Part shown: in pieces, positions 25,614 through 35,603 of the stretch
Layout: each line of letters starts with the position of its first letter
Position numbering within the stretch: position 1 is the first letter of the stretch
Source: an uncultured Aquimarina sp.
GTDB lineage: Bacteria > Bacteroidota > Bacteroidia > Flavobacteriales > Flavobacteriaceae
Assembly (NCBI GenBank): GCA_947498815.1
Contig: CANMLU010000003.1
Span: forward strand, 124,001-188,000
Length of the DNA: 64,000 bases
Direction: 5' to 3'
Made by a program: the position numbers and the translations under genes
Notes under the pieces: generated by a model
Told to the model about the DNA's origin: nothing
The model's database searches: none
What the model saw: the letters and a program-made list of their open reading frames with translations, nothing else

Positions 25614-27101
25614 TTATTGAACCCAAGAAGGTAGAATTCCAGGGTCTATTTTAAGTATAGGTATCGCTATCAAATACATTAATAAGGTTACTAGAATAAC
25701 ACTTATTAGATTTAACCAAAGTCCGCATTTTGCCATTTGTTTTATCGAAATCCTGTTACTTGCAAAAATTACTGTATTTGTTCCAGTTCCCGAGGGCAAC
25801 ATAAAGGCAAAAGAACAAGCAAATGTTGCAGGGATCATTAATAATAAGGGATTTGTATTTCCTGCTATCGCCATGGTTGCTAATACTGGTAAAAAGATAT
25901 TGGCCGTTGCTGTATTCGAGTTTATTTCTGTTATAAAGATCATAAGACCAACAATAACTAATAACACCAATAGTAACGGGAGTGCACTTATAAACGATAA
26001 ATGTTCTCCGATCCATATAGCTAAACCAGTTGCTTTAAAACTTTCTGCAATGGCGTAACCCCCTCCAACAATCATTACAACTCCCCAAGGCACACTACTT
26101 GCTTGTTTCCATGTTAAAAGTGGTTTGTTTTTATTACTAGGTATCATAAAAAGTAGTGCCGCAGAAAACATGGCAACCGTACTATCATGAACATAATCAG
26201 CGACTCCTAACAAAGAACCCCAACCTGGAATTATGAAATTATCAAAAGCCAAATCTCTTCTAAATATCCATCCCAATGCTGTTAGCACAAATATAAAAAG
26301 CACTCTTTTTTCAGAGGTACTTATTTTTCCCAAGGATTGATATTCTTTTTCAATAACAGATTTACCTCCCGAAAATTCGCCAGAAACCTTAAAATATTTA
26401 GTTATATAAATCCAAATCACAGGTATAAAAATGATTACAATGGGCAACCCTACTGTAAGCCAAGTAAAAAAACTGATTTCTGGTGCTTCGGGGAACATTT
26501 TTTCAACGATTCCCGAAAAAACTAAATTAACTGGAGTACCGATCAAGGTAGCAGTACCTCCTACGCTTGCTGCATATGCAATTGCTAACATTAATGCTGT
26601 TCCAAAAGTCTTTGATGGATTTTCAGTATGTTCTTCTTTGGATACAACCGCAAGCGCAATGGGTAACATGAGTAATGTTACCGCAACATTGGCTATCCAC
26701 ATAGATAATAAAGCTGTTGCAATCATAAAGCCTACAATTATTCTTTTCCTGCTTGTTCCCAGCTTTCTAATGATTATTAATGCTATCCTCTTATGAAGGT
26801 TTTGAGCTTCGATAGCCTTTGCTATAAAAAAACCCGCCAAAAGCATCAACACATAATTATGGCCATAATTCTCTGCTGTTTGAGATGCGGTAAGAATACC
26901 AAGCATCGGGAAAAAAATCAAAGGCGCAAAAGCCGTCATATAAATAGGTATCGCTTCTGTAATCCACCAGATTGCCATAAGAAGTGTTACGGCAGCAGCT
27001 TTCATTGCACCTGGACTCAATCCATCTGGAACTGGAACCGATATTAGAATGAAAAACACTAAAAATCCTGATAGTAATCCGATTTTCTTTGATGATCTCA
27101 T
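25614..27101 (-). CDS. SLC13/DASS-family sodium:anion symporter
   Basis: 495 residues with about 11-12 hydrophobic helices. It has the family marks: WWITEAIP (first SNT-like region), MWIANVAVTLLMLPIA, and the second substrate/sodium motif ITEINSNTATANIFLPV. The family carries di- and tricarboxylates, sulfate or phosphate with Na+ across the inner membrane. Its start overlaps the end of a PhoD-like phosphatase by 4 bp, with a TonB-dependent receptor at the head of the operon, so the cargo may be an anion released from a phosphoester. Substrate not determinable from sequence. Confidence 0.92.
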   Translation of the reverse strand: MRSSKKIGLLSGFLVFFILISVPVPDGLSPGAMKAAAVTLLMAIWWITEAIPIYMTAFAPLIFFPMLGILTASQTAENYGHNYVLMLLAGFFIAKAIEAQNLHKRIALIIIRKLGTSRKRIIVGFMIATALLSMWIANVAVTLLMLPIALAVVSKEEHTENPSKTFGTALMLAIAYAASVGGTATLIGTPVNLVFSGIVEKMFPEAPEISFFTWLTVGLPIVIIFIPVIWIYITKYFKVSGEFSGGKSVIEKEYQSLGKISTSEKRVLFIFVLTALGWIFRRDLAFDNFIIPGWGSLLGVADYVHDSTVAMFSAALLFMIPSNKNKPLLTWKQASSVPWGVVMIVGGGYAIAESFKATGLAIWIGEHLSFISALPLLLVLLVIVGLMIFITEINSNTATANIFLPVLATMAIAGNTNPLLLMIPATFACSFAFMLPSGTGTNTVIFASNRISIKQMAKCGLWLNLISVILVTLLMYLIAIPILKIDPGILPSWVQ

Positions 27102-28474
27102 AGACTATTTTGGTTTTGCTCATCAACCAATGATTGACAAAATTTGTAAACAATAGGAGCCCCATACTCATTTAAAACAATCTTATTATTCTGATCCTTT
27201 GCTTTCCATGTAAAACAAATATCCTCTCCACCATTATCGGTAACTTCAATAATTCCATACTGACCCGAAGTAGCATTGTGACCATGTGAGTAGGGTCCGC
27301 CTTTATAAGAAGGTTTTTGATCCAAAGGACCTGCTTGAAACACTGGAATTGGAGCTCCGCCATTATCAGCATAATCACTATTTGAGCCATTATCTATAGC
27401 ACTCATATGCGCATCTCCGGAAATAATGCTGACTTGTATTTTATTGGTTTTGATATAATTAGCAATTTCTCTACGCTCTTCTGGATATCCTCCCCAATCA
27501 TCATCTTCATTACATTCATAATTAGGGCCACCAGGATGATTTATGTAAGGAATTCCAGATACCCATACGACCACTTGATTATTATTTTTTGCATCCAATA
27601 ATTCTCGTTTAAACCAATCTAAATGCGCTTTACTACCAAAATTGGAACCCTTTTTTATTTTTTTGCAGTAGATATCATACTCTGGAGGAGACTTTTCTGA
27701 TCTTAAATCTGGCAATAAAAAACGTACTCTACCAATTACTAAAGACTGTGATAAGGGCATTTTTTTATCCTTAAAAACAAAGGGATAAGATGGTACATAA
27801 AGTCTATATCCTTCTTTGGCTTGCTCTCGACATATTGCATTTTTATCACTATTGCTATCCCCATAGTCATGGTCATCCCATATATAAGCGATAGGCACAT
27901 TACGATATAAATCCTGCTGTGTATTGCTTCCAAGTACCTTTATAATATTTTCTGCATATTTTTTACTACAGTCTGTATTAACATCTCCATAATGCAAATC
28001 ACCGGTTATAATATATAATAAGGGATCTTCTTCTTTGATGCTTGTAAATACTTTACTTTCGGAACCTGTTCTGGCACAGGAAGCAAATGCAATTTTATAA
28101 GAATATGGCTTAGAATTCGTAGTTCTAAACCTTCCTGTATAATTATTTTGTAATACACCATCTATATCGAACTTATAATAATATCTGGTTGCAGATTCTA
28201 GGTTTTTAATAGTGAAAGTTTCAAAAAAATAGGTGTTCTCTTGTATCAATACTTTTTCTGAAACAATGGCCTTATCAAAATCAATTGAGTCTTTACTAAC
28301 CAAAATTTTTGCAGTTCCTTGATTAGAAAATCTGGCAATGATTTTTGCCGTATGTTCCTGAACACTACCAGACCAAAAATTCAGTACTTTGTTAGTATTT
28401 ATTGATTCCTTCTTTTCTTTTGAACATTGTACGCTTATGATCAAAAGGAACAGACACTTACCTAATATCCTCAT
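27098..28474 (-). CDS. PhoD-like alkaline phosphatase/phosphodiesterase, lipoprotein
   Basis: 458 residues with a short signal and probable lipidated Cys (LLIISVQC, Cys 18). An Fn3-like domain (about 30-120) precedes the metallophosphatase: CARTG, TGDLHYGDVN, YIWDDHDYGDSN, and SGDAHMSAID carry the Asp/His metal ligands seen in PhoD. PhoD enzymes use Fe/Ca to cleave phosphomono- and diesters outside the cytoplasm. The gene lies 12 bp after a TonB-dependent receptor and overlaps the SLC13 transporter gene by 4 bp, so receptor, hydrolase and transporter are likely made together. Confidence 0.9.
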   Translation of the reverse strand: MRILGKCLFLLIISVQCSKEKKESINTNKVLNFWSGSVQEHTAKIIARFSNQGTAKILVSKDSIDFDKAIVSEKVLIQENTYFFETFTIKNLESATRYYYKFDIDGVLQNNYTGRFRTTNSKPYSYKIAFASCARTGSESKVFTSIKEEDPLLYIITGDLHYGDVNTDCSKKYAENIIKVLGSNTQQDLYRNVPIAYIWDDHDYGDSNSDKNAICREQAKEGYRLYVPSYPFVFKDKKMPLSQSLVIGRVRFLLPDLRSEKSPPEYDIYCKKIKKGSNFGSKAHLDWFKRELLDAKNNNQVVVWVSGIPYINHPGGPNYECNEDDDWGGYPEERREIANYIKTNKIQVSIISGDAHMSAIDNGSNSDYADNGGAPIPVFQAGPLDQKPSYKGGPYSHGHNATSGQYGIIEVTDNGGEDICFTWKAKDQNNKIVLNEYGAPIVYKFCQSLVDEQNQNSL

Positions 28475-28486
28475 TTGATTTGAATC

Positions 28487-31255
28487 TTATTTCAAATTAA
28501 ACTTAAGACCAAATCGATACCATGGTTCATAAAATTCCTGAAAAACAGGTCTTGAACGATCTCCTTGATATTGTCTTACTGGGCTATCATTAAGGTTAAT
28601 GGCTTCTGCATAGATCGAAAACGTGTCACTTATTTTAAACGAAGTAGAGAAATCTAGCTGAAGTCTATCATCAAAGATCGTATCATCGCTCGCCAGAGAA
28701 GATAATTCTTGAATATAACTTCCATTGTAATTCCATGCAATTCGAGCTTGCACCCTACCTTTTTTGTAAGCCAACGCCAAATTAAAAATATGATCCGCTT
28801 GTCCTGGAAGCGAAGTTTCTTCCTCGGTTAGATTATCTACATCTTCGCCTCTAAACACATCAATAGAAGAATCTGTAAAAGTGTAGTTTGCATAAATCCC
28901 AAAACCAGACCATATACCGGGTAAAAAAGTAAAATTCTGTTGCCAATTTACTTCTAATCCCCAAAGGTTGGCAACGCTACCATTGATTGGCGATTCTATT
29001 CTAAATCCGTCAAATGCTCCTCCTTGTCTTCGTTGAATAGAGGTATATATGAAGTTGTCTATATTCTTGTAAAAAAACCCACCAGAAAGAACACCTACAT
29101 TTTTAAAATAATGTTCTCCTAAAATATCAAAATTAAAAGCATCGGCCGGTTCTAATAGCGGATTACCTTCTTCTATTTCCTGATCTTGTTGATTGATTGT
29201 TCTTGCGGGTACAAGACCATCAAAATTTGGTCTGGCATAGGTCCAGGTAAAAGCAGCTCTTAGATTTGTATATTCTGCCAAATCATACTTAAACTGTAAA
29301 TTTGGCAACCAGAAATCATAATCATTAGATCCTTCTACACGTGTAACTGGGTTAGGATTATCAAAATCTAACTCATTAGCGATATAATCAACGGTAGTGT
29401 TTTCGTAACGTAAACCACTTAATACCATTAATTTTCCAAATTGTATTTTGGTCATTAAGTATGCTGCCGAGACTTTTTCGGTAGCTTCATAAAATGGGCC
29501 ATCACTTTCTTCGATTGAAGCCTCTGTATCTTCATCTAAAAACCCTCCTGCTCTAATTCTATCTGCAAGTCCTCGTACCAAACCAGGATCTGCAAAAAGA
29601 CCATTATCATAACGCCCCCCCAAGAAATCATCATCTCTAAAATCACCAAGTATATCATTAAGGGTAAACTCATCTTGTGGATTAACAAAATCGGCTCCAT
29701 AGACTTTCACATTATTAATTCGATCCTTTTCTTTATCACGATGCTTAAACCCCGTTTTAATATACCCGTCACCGGTTCCTAACTTATATGGGATTTTTAC
29801 ATTAAATTTTGCGGTGATATTGCGGTCATTACGGATTCTGTCTGTGAGTTCTATTTCATCGAATTCGTATTGCGAATAATCAAATCGATCTACCCCATTT
29901 GTTATTGTGAATTGAGGAAAATCAACATCGCTTCGATCAATTGTAAAATCGGCAGTCTCACTATGCTCAAATCCAATATCAATTCTATCCAGTTCATTTT
30001 CTTTGGCTTCAGAATAGGCGAATTCATAATCTAGAGTAACACTTCCGATATTATGCTTCCCTCCTGTATTAATACTCCAAATTTGTTGTACTTGCTCCCT
30101 GTCCTTTAAACTATTGGTAAACTCACCTTCTTCAACGGTTGTAGGGGTAAGATATGTTCCTTTTCCAGGCCTAAAACGCATTCGACGTCTAAACTCTTGA
30201 TCTGAATAATCATTAAATATTCCTCGAATAAATAAACTCGAAGTAGCACCAATTTTATAATCTATCGTTCCACTTAACCCAAGTCTTTTACGTTCGATTT
30301 CATAATCACGTAATTGTAATTGATCTAACACATAAACTTCACCGTTGCCAAAATCTTCTTTTCGGAATACAGACTCATTATTATCCGACCCTCTAGTACT
30401 CACCAAATAAGAACTATTAAAAGCAAGACCAAATTTTCCAAACCTCTCACTATAAGAAGCTTGTAGTTGAAAATTTTCAGCGCTTTCTACCAAGGTATTG
30501 TACCCTCCACCAATTGTACCGGATACTTTTCTAGCACCAGATCCGGCGGATTTCGTAATTAAGTTAACAGATCCACCAATGGCATCTCCATCCATATCTG
30601 GGGTAACAGACTTTACAATTTCGATAGCAGCTAGCTGATCTATAGGCACAACATCCAGGGCAACATATCTAAACTCACCTTCTGGAGAAGGAATTTGCTC
30701 TCCATTAATACTAATATTAGTTAATCCAGGAGGCGTCCCTCGAATCTGCACAAAACGACCCTCTCCCTGATCCCTTTGTAAGGATACAGATGGAATTCTT
30801 TGCACAGCTTCTGCTGTATTAAGATCTGGAAAACGTCCTATTTGATCTGCGGAGACTATACTCACTATTTGTTCTGCAGTTCGTTGCTTATTAAGCGCTT
30901 TACTTTGCCCATCTGTAGAAGAAGAAATCACTACCTCATCTAGTGATTCAGATGATCCGACCATTGAAATATTAAGCACGGTATTCTGGTTATTAACAAC
31001 TTGTACTTCCAATTTTTGATCATCGAATCCCAGATAGGAAACTAATATATTGTAATTCCCTTCATTTACCTTGTTAAATTGAAAATCTCCATCAAAATTG
31101 GTCGAAGTACCTATAGAGGTTCCTTCTATCACCAAAGAAGCACCTGGTAATGGCATACCAGCATCATCTATGACCTTACCTGTAATTGTCCCTGATTGCC
31201 CATAAGTAAAGGCAAGATGAAAGAAAACAACTATACTTAATATTTTTTTAAACAT
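28487..31255 (-). CDS. TonB-dependent outer-membrane receptor
   Basis: 922 residues. Signal peptide to about 19; CarboxypepD_reg-like domain about 22-105 (GTITGKVIDDAGMPLPGASL); plug about 120-225 with AEAVQRIPSVSLQRDQGEGR and VKSVTPDMDGDAIGG; 22-strand barrel to the end (YEPWYRFGLKFNLK). The plug and ending resemble the Caulobacter/Xanthomonas type of receptor, usually for larger organic substrates. No SusD partner gene follows; instead there are a PhoD-like phosphatase and an SLC13 transporter, pointing to uptake or processing of a phosphorylated organic compound (inference). Confidence 0.93.
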   Translation of the reverse strand: MFKKILSIVVFFHLAFTYGQSGTITGKVIDDAGMPLPGASLVIEGTSIGTSTNFDGDFQFNKVNEGNYNILVSYLGFDDQKLEVQVVNNQNTVLNISMVGSSESLDEVVISSSTDGQSKALNKQRTAEQIVSIVSADQIGRFPDLNTAEAVQRIPSVSLQRDQGEGRFVQIRGTPPGLTNISINGEQIPSPEGEFRYVALDVVPIDQLAAIEIVKSVTPDMDGDAIGGSVNLITKSAGSGARKVSGTIGGGYNTLVESAENFQLQASYSERFGKFGLAFNSSYLVSTRGSDNNESVFRKEDFGNGEVYVLDQLQLRDYEIERKRLGLSGTIDYKIGATSSLFIRGIFNDYSDQEFRRRMRFRPGKGTYLTPTTVEEGEFTNSLKDREQVQQIWSINTGGKHNIGSVTLDYEFAYSEAKENELDRIDIGFEHSETADFTIDRSDVDFPQFTITNGVDRFDYSQYEFDEIELTDRIRNDRNITAKFNVKIPYKLGTGDGYIKTGFKHRDKEKDRINNVKVYGADFVNPQDEFTLNDILGDFRDDDFLGGRYDNGLFADPGLVRGLADRIRAGGFLDEDTEASIEESDGPFYEATEKVSAAYLMTKIQFGKLMVLSGLRYENTTVDYIANELDFDNPNPVTRVEGSNDYDFWLPNLQFKYDLAEYTNLRAAFTWTYARPNFDGLVPARTINQQDQEIEEGNPLLEPADAFNFDILGEHYFKNVGVLSGGFFYKNIDNFIYTSIQRRQGGAFDGFRIESPINGSVANLWGLEVNWQQNFTFLPGIWSGFGIYANYTFTDSSIDVFRGEDVDNLTEEETSLPGQADHIFNLALAYKKGRVQARIAWNYNGSYIQELSSLASDDTIFDDRLQLDFSTSFKISDTFSIYAEAINLNDSPVRQYQGDRSRPVFQEFYEPWYRFGLKFNLK

Positions 31256-31414
31256 AACCTAATTTTTACATGATTAGAATATTGTAATATTCGCTGTTTT
31301 TAATCAAAAAAAGCATAGTGATTTTTATGAAAAGTACGTAGTACAAAGTACTATGTATTTTTAACATAACTTTAAGTATATTTACAATTACTCTGGGAAT
31401 TCAAAAAAAAGCAT

Positions 31415-32056
31415 ATGAAAATAAAAGTCATAATTGCGGATGATCATGCGGTTGTGAGAACTGGGCTTCAGCTCATTCTGGCAGGCACAACCGATATTGA
31501 TATTGTGGATGAAGCCACTACTGGTAATGAATTGTTAAAAAAATTAAAATCTAATACGGATATCGATGTAGTAATTCTTGACATTCATATGCCAGGAAAA
31601 GATGTAATTGATACGCTTACTGAATTTCGTACTCATTATCCCAATTTACCAGTTCTTATCTTTACCATGTATGATGAAAACCAATATTTCATTAGACTAT
31701 TCAAAAATGGTGCCTGGGGCTATATTAGCAAAGAAAGTGATCATAATGAAATTATAGAAGCGATTAGAACTGTTCATACTGGTAAAAAATATTACTCTAA
31801 AACCCAAGCCGACCTTATTGCTAATAAACTTTTTGACAAAGGTGAGCGTTTATTACATGAAAAATTAACAGATCGGGAGTTTCAAATTCTTTGTATGATC
31901 TCAGAAGGCGTAAGAAACTCTCAAATCGCCAAAAGATTAAATATTAGCAAAAATACAATTAGTAATCATAGAAATAATATATTAAAAAAAATGGATTTAG
32001 AGAACAACGTAGAAATTGCCCACTACGCTGTTAAACACAATTTAACTCCTGATTAA
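31415..32056 (+). CDS. LuxR/NarL-type response regulator
   Basis: 213 residues. Receiver domain 1-120 with DDHAVVRTGL, phospho-Asp in VVILDIHMPGKD and Lys in YISKES; C-terminal LuxR helix-turn-helix about 148-210 (LTDREFQILCMISEGVRNSQIAKRL, then NTISNHRNNILKKM). It is divergent from the TonB receptor operon and 45 bp before a TPR histidine kinase gene that is its likely partner. The divergent receptor operon is a possible target. Confidence 0.94.
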   Translation: MKIKVIIADDHAVVRTGLQLILAGTTDIDIVDEATTGNELLKKLKSNTDIDVVILDIHMPGKDVIDTLTEFRTHYPNLPVLIFTMYDENQYFIRLFKNGAWGYISKESDHNEIIEAIRTVHTGKKYYSKTQADLIANKLFDKGERLLHEKLTDREFQILCMISEGVRNSQIAKRLNISKNTISNHRNNILKKMDLENNVEIAHYAVKHNLTPD

Positions 32057-32101
32057 AAAGTAATATTCATCTTATTTCAAATAGTCCTATAATTTTGTAA
32101 A

Positions 32102-34366
32102 ATGCGTGTTAACTTTAGGTTTTTTATTATCATAACGGTTTGCTTATTTTTTAACTGTAATACTCCAGAATCTTTGGATAAGCAAGCAGGTGAAAAAAAA
32201 ACATATCCAAATAATCCACAGAATTATTGTGATTCTTATGACCTATACATTAAGAAAACAGTTTCTTTAGTAATATCACAAGGACAAAAAGCGCTCTCTA
32301 CCCTAGAAGAAGATGCAGCATCTTGCAGTAAAGCTGATATATTTCAAAAAATGGGGATGGCATATTATTATCAAGGAAATTTTCAGCTATCCACAGAATA
32401 TTTATTGAAATCCATTAATCTGCACAAAAAAGATCAATCCAAGTATCAAGTACTATTCGATTCCTATTTTCTATCCAAGAATTATCTAGATAGCGGTAAT
32501 ACGAAAAAAGCAAAAGAAATATTGGTAGGAGTTATTTCGGAGATATCCGAATATAAAAACACTACAATTCATGCACGACTCTTAAATATTCTAGGAAAAT
32601 GTTATAACCATATTGGAGATTTTAATGCTTCTCTTAAGGCTTTTAACACATCACTTACTATTGCCGAGAAAGTGAATGACCAGGCCACTATAGCTTTAAA
32701 TTTTAATGAATTAGGAATTCATTTTTATCAAAACGATTTTTATGCTAAGGCTTTAGAATATCACTATAAGGCATTTAAAATTTTCAAGAACATTGATAAT
32801 GAAATCGAAGTTATTCATACACAATATAACTTAGCAAGAGTATACCTAAGATTGCAGGATTATACTAAAAGCAAAACAATACTTGAAGAATCCTTGGTGA
32901 AGAGTAAAAGTTTAGGCTTGAAAAAAGAAACCTCAAATATAGTAAAGAGCTTAGGAAGCAGAAGCAAAGCACTTAAAAACTATGATAAGGCATTAGAATA
33001 CTATGAAGAAGCTTTGGCAATTGCACAAAAAATCAATTTTAAGGTTGGTATAGGCAAAAACCTTAATAATATTGGCAACATAAAAAGTGAACAAAATAAA
33101 TACAATGAGGCATTAGACAATTTCAATCTGGTATTATCTATATATGAATCCATAAATTATGTTCCTGGGATTTTAGAATGCAAAGTAGATTTAGGGAAAC
33201 TGTTTGTGGATAAAAAAGAATATAATAATGCATCAAAAACATTCGAAGAATGCTTTAAATTATTAGAACAAGGAAGAGATAACCATACGCTAGCAGAAAA
33301 TGTACTGCACCTATCAAACACTTATAGATTAGAAGGTAATTATAAACTAGCTTTAAAATATCAGGTCATGTATTCTGATTTAAGCCAACTTATATTTAAT
33401 AGGCAAGAAAGCAAGAACATAGCGCTACAGAAAGTAATTTTTGAAACTCAAAAAAAAGAAAGCGAAAACAAGCTTTTAAGAGTAGAAAATGAAGTAAAAA
33501 ACCTAGAGATATACAAAAAGAACAATTTAATCATAACCGTTATCGTCACTTCTTTTCTATTTGCAATCATAGCCATAATAATCTATAGTAGATTCTTACA
33601 AAAGATTAAATTAAATAAGCAACTAAGAGGCCTCAATAACAAGTTAGAACTTACTAATAGACAACTTCAAACTGAAGCTTTAAACAGAGACAAATTTTTT
33701 GCCATAATAGCTCACGAATTAAGAAATCCATTATGGTGGTTTAGGAGTTTAACAAAAGTTCTAAACGAACAGTTTGATACAATTAGCAAAGAAAACTTAA
33801 AAAAGATAAGCAACACTCTTGATGAGTCTGCCAATAATGCTTTTCATCTTACAGAAAACTTATTGCAGTGGTCAAAAACAAAACTGGGTAGATTGGTTTA
33901 TAAACCAACTACCTTAAATTTTAGCGATTTGGTTGATAAGAATTTTCAACTTTTCAGGCTACAAATAGATCAAAAAGAAATTGAAGTAGTTAATTTAGTC
34001 CATCCCGAAACCTATGTGCTCGCGGATCCTCAAATGATGGAAACAATCGTTAGAAATTTGATTTCCAACTCTTTAAAACATTCAGATATAAAGGGGATGG
34101 TAAAAGTATATGCTAATCAAATAGAAGATCGTTTAGAGATCGCTTTTGAAGACAAAGGGGAAGGAATTAAGAAAAAGCATATCCAAAAAATTTTGGATCA
34201 CAATTATGAATTTTCAAACCCCAATGATTCAAATAAAAATAGCCCTGGTTTAGGACTAAAGCTTTGTATAGATTTTATTAAAAGACATCGAAGCGAATTA
34301 AAGATAAAGAATCTTAAAAAAGGATTACAAGTAAAGTTTTCATTGCCTCTAGCCCAAAACAATTAA
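32102..34366 (+). CDS. TPR-containing membrane histidine kinase
   Basis: 754 residues. An N-terminal signal with a possible lipobox Cys (CLFFNC, Cys 19) is followed by about seven TPR repeats (about 80-440, e.g. YDKALEYYEEALAIAQ), a membrane segment (IITVIVTSFLFAIIAIII, about 478), a coiled coil, the H-box FFAIIAHELRNPLWWF (about 545), N-box NLISNSLKHSD, G1 EDKGEGI and G2 GLGLKLC. The TPR part lies in the periplasm. This architecture is common in Bacteroidota with LuxR-type regulators, as here (31415-32056). The signal is unknown. Confidence 0.93.
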   Translation: MRVNFRFFIIITVCLFFNCNTPESLDKQAGEKKTYPNNPQNYCDSYDLYIKKTVSLVISQGQKALSTLEEDAASCSKADIFQKMGMAYYYQGNFQLSTEYLLKSINLHKKDQSKYQVLFDSYFLSKNYLDSGNTKKAKEILVGVISEISEYKNTTIHARLLNILGKCYNHIGDFNASLKAFNTSLTIAEKVNDQATIALNFNELGIHFYQNDFYAKALEYHYKAFKIFKNIDNEIEVIHTQYNLARVYLRLQDYTKSKTILEESLVKSKSLGLKKETSNIVKSLGSRSKALKNYDKALEYYEEALAIAQKINFKVGIGKNLNNIGNIKSEQNKYNEALDNFNLVLSIYESINYVPGILECKVDLGKLFVDKKEYNNASKTFEECFKLLEQGRDNHTLAENVLHLSNTYRLEGNYKLALKYQVMYSDLSQLIFNRQESKNIALQKVIFETQKKESENKLLRVENEVKNLEIYKKNNLIITVIVTSFLFAIIAIIIYSRFLQKIKLNKQLRGLNNKLELTNRQLQTEALNRDKFFAIIAHELRNPLWWFRSLTKVLNEQFDTISKENLKKISNTLDESANNAFHLTENLLQWSKTKLGRLVYKPTTLNFSDLVDKNFQLFRLQIDQKEIEVVNLVHPETYVLADPQMMETIVRNLISNSLKHSDIKGMVKVYANQIEDRLEIAFEDKGEGIKKKHIQKILDHNYEFSNPNDSNKNSPGLGLKLCIDFIKRHRSELKIKNLKKGLQVKFSLPLAQNN

Positions 34367-34501
34367 TACGATTAAAGAAACAATCCTTTAACAAACAACA
34401 AGTTAAAAGAATCACACAACTTTTCTAAAAGGTATAAGCATTAGTCACGCATATTATTAATATTGCGAAAAAGTAATAAATCACACAACGGCAGAATTGC
34501 A

Positions 34502-34531
34502 AAAGAGGTTGCTTAAAAAAACAACCTCTTT
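34502..34531 (-). terminator. Hairpin terminator between convergent genes
   Basis: AAAGAGGTTG (34502-34511) and CAACCTCTTT (34522-34531) make a perfect 10-bp stem around an A-rich loop, 23 bp beyond the stop of the minus-strand lipoprotein gene and 135 bp after the histidine kinase stop. It has the same plan as 25559-25592. T runs are short in both directions. Confidence 0.6.
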
Positions 34532-34553
34532 GCTATATTCAAAATTTTCTTTA

Positions 34554-35405
34554 TTATCTCCAGAGTTTTGACCCTCCAAAACCACCTGTATTGTGCCCTA
34601 GGGTAATATAATTAGGACCTTCGACAAATCCTCTTAAAATTCCTCCGTCACTATTCGTATTTCCTTTCGGAACATCAACCCAATCTAACCATAATTGGCT
34701 GTAAAACCGACTCCCCCATGCGACATTAGACCAAGTTGGACGACCGCTTGAAAAACCGCGTTCTCCAAACCAGACAACTCTATTACCTATTTGTCTGATG
34801 TAATAAAAGCCTCCATCATTTCCAATCCAACGACCAGTTATATCATTACTATCATTTACAACTCCAAATCCTGCTGTACGTGGACGTGGCAAGTAGGCAG
34901 GCTTTGTGGTTTTTGTCCAAACAGATCCTCCAAAATTATTTCCTGTCAATTTTGTAAAACCACTCCCAAAACAACCTACAGATAGTGTTAAACTGCCATA
35001 TCCTGCTATTCTACCTTTGGGTACATCATAAAAACTTCCGGAAATTGTTTTACCCTCCACGGTTCCTTTAAAAACATTGGCCCAGTTGCCCGAAGGATGC
35101 TCTCCAAACCAATATATTTGATTTCCGATATGTCTTACATAATAGTGCCCTCCATCATTTGCATAATAATAACCCGATAAATTTGGTATAATCGAACACC
35201 AGTCGATGTCAATAATATCAATATCGATGGCATTTTCATTTAGATAATCTTTTTGTGCTTTGGTTAGTGATTCTTCATGCTTCACATCTGATGAATTTAA
35301 TCCATCTTCGGAAATTGGTTCCTTTTCACAATTTGTAAATAAAAGTGCGCCAGCCAATACTAAGATCGAAGCATAATATTTTGATCGAAAGATTCTTGAT
35401 TTCAT
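34554..35405 (-). CDS. Lipoprotein with two copies of a GNDGGxYYxRxIGN domain
   Basis: 283 residues with a lipoprotein signal (LLFTNC, Cys 26). Two homologous units follow: about 80-165 and about 195-283. Each contains NDGG-x-YY-x-R-x-IGN-x-x-x-WFGE, then a strand with SG..W.NV, a VPKG turn and a glycine-rich ending (for example FGGSVW and FGGSKLW). The tight conservation of NDGG, YY, R and WFGE between the copies suggests a shared ligand-binding face, but I do not recognise the domain well enough to name it. No neighbour on this strand. An internal duplication is the clearest thing to report. Confidence 0.8.
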   Translation of the reverse strand: MKSRIFRSKYYASILVLAGALLFTNCEKEPISEDGLNSSDVKHEESLTKAQKDYLNENAIDIDIIDIDWCSIIPNLSGYYYANDGGHYYVRHIGNQIYWFGEHPSGNWANVFKGTVEGKTISGSFYDVPKGRIAGYGSLTLSVGCFGSGFTKLTGNNFGGSVWTKTTKPAYLPRPRTAGFGVVNDSNDITGRWIGNDGGFYYIRQIGNRVVWFGERGFSSGRPTWSNVAWGSRFYSQLWLDWVDVPKGNTNSDGGILRGFVEGPNYITLGHNTGGFGGSKLWR

Positions 35406-35603
35406 GATAATTGATTTTTATTAATTTTTTTAAAAATACAACTCCATCATATTGAAAAACAGAGGTGAAAAACTTATTGTTTTGGGTGTATTTCAGAAAT
35501 CAAAAGGGATAAAACACCTTTATAAATACGGTTTAACAAACATCTTAAAATTTGTGCAACATCTACAGGTCTTGATAGGTCATTAATATGAATAAGAACA
35601 TTT

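Noticed and set aside
26857-27390. Minus-strand frames of 104 and 72 codons in another phase
   Set aside because: They lie wholly inside the SLC13 and PhoD genes, whose protein motifs are intact.
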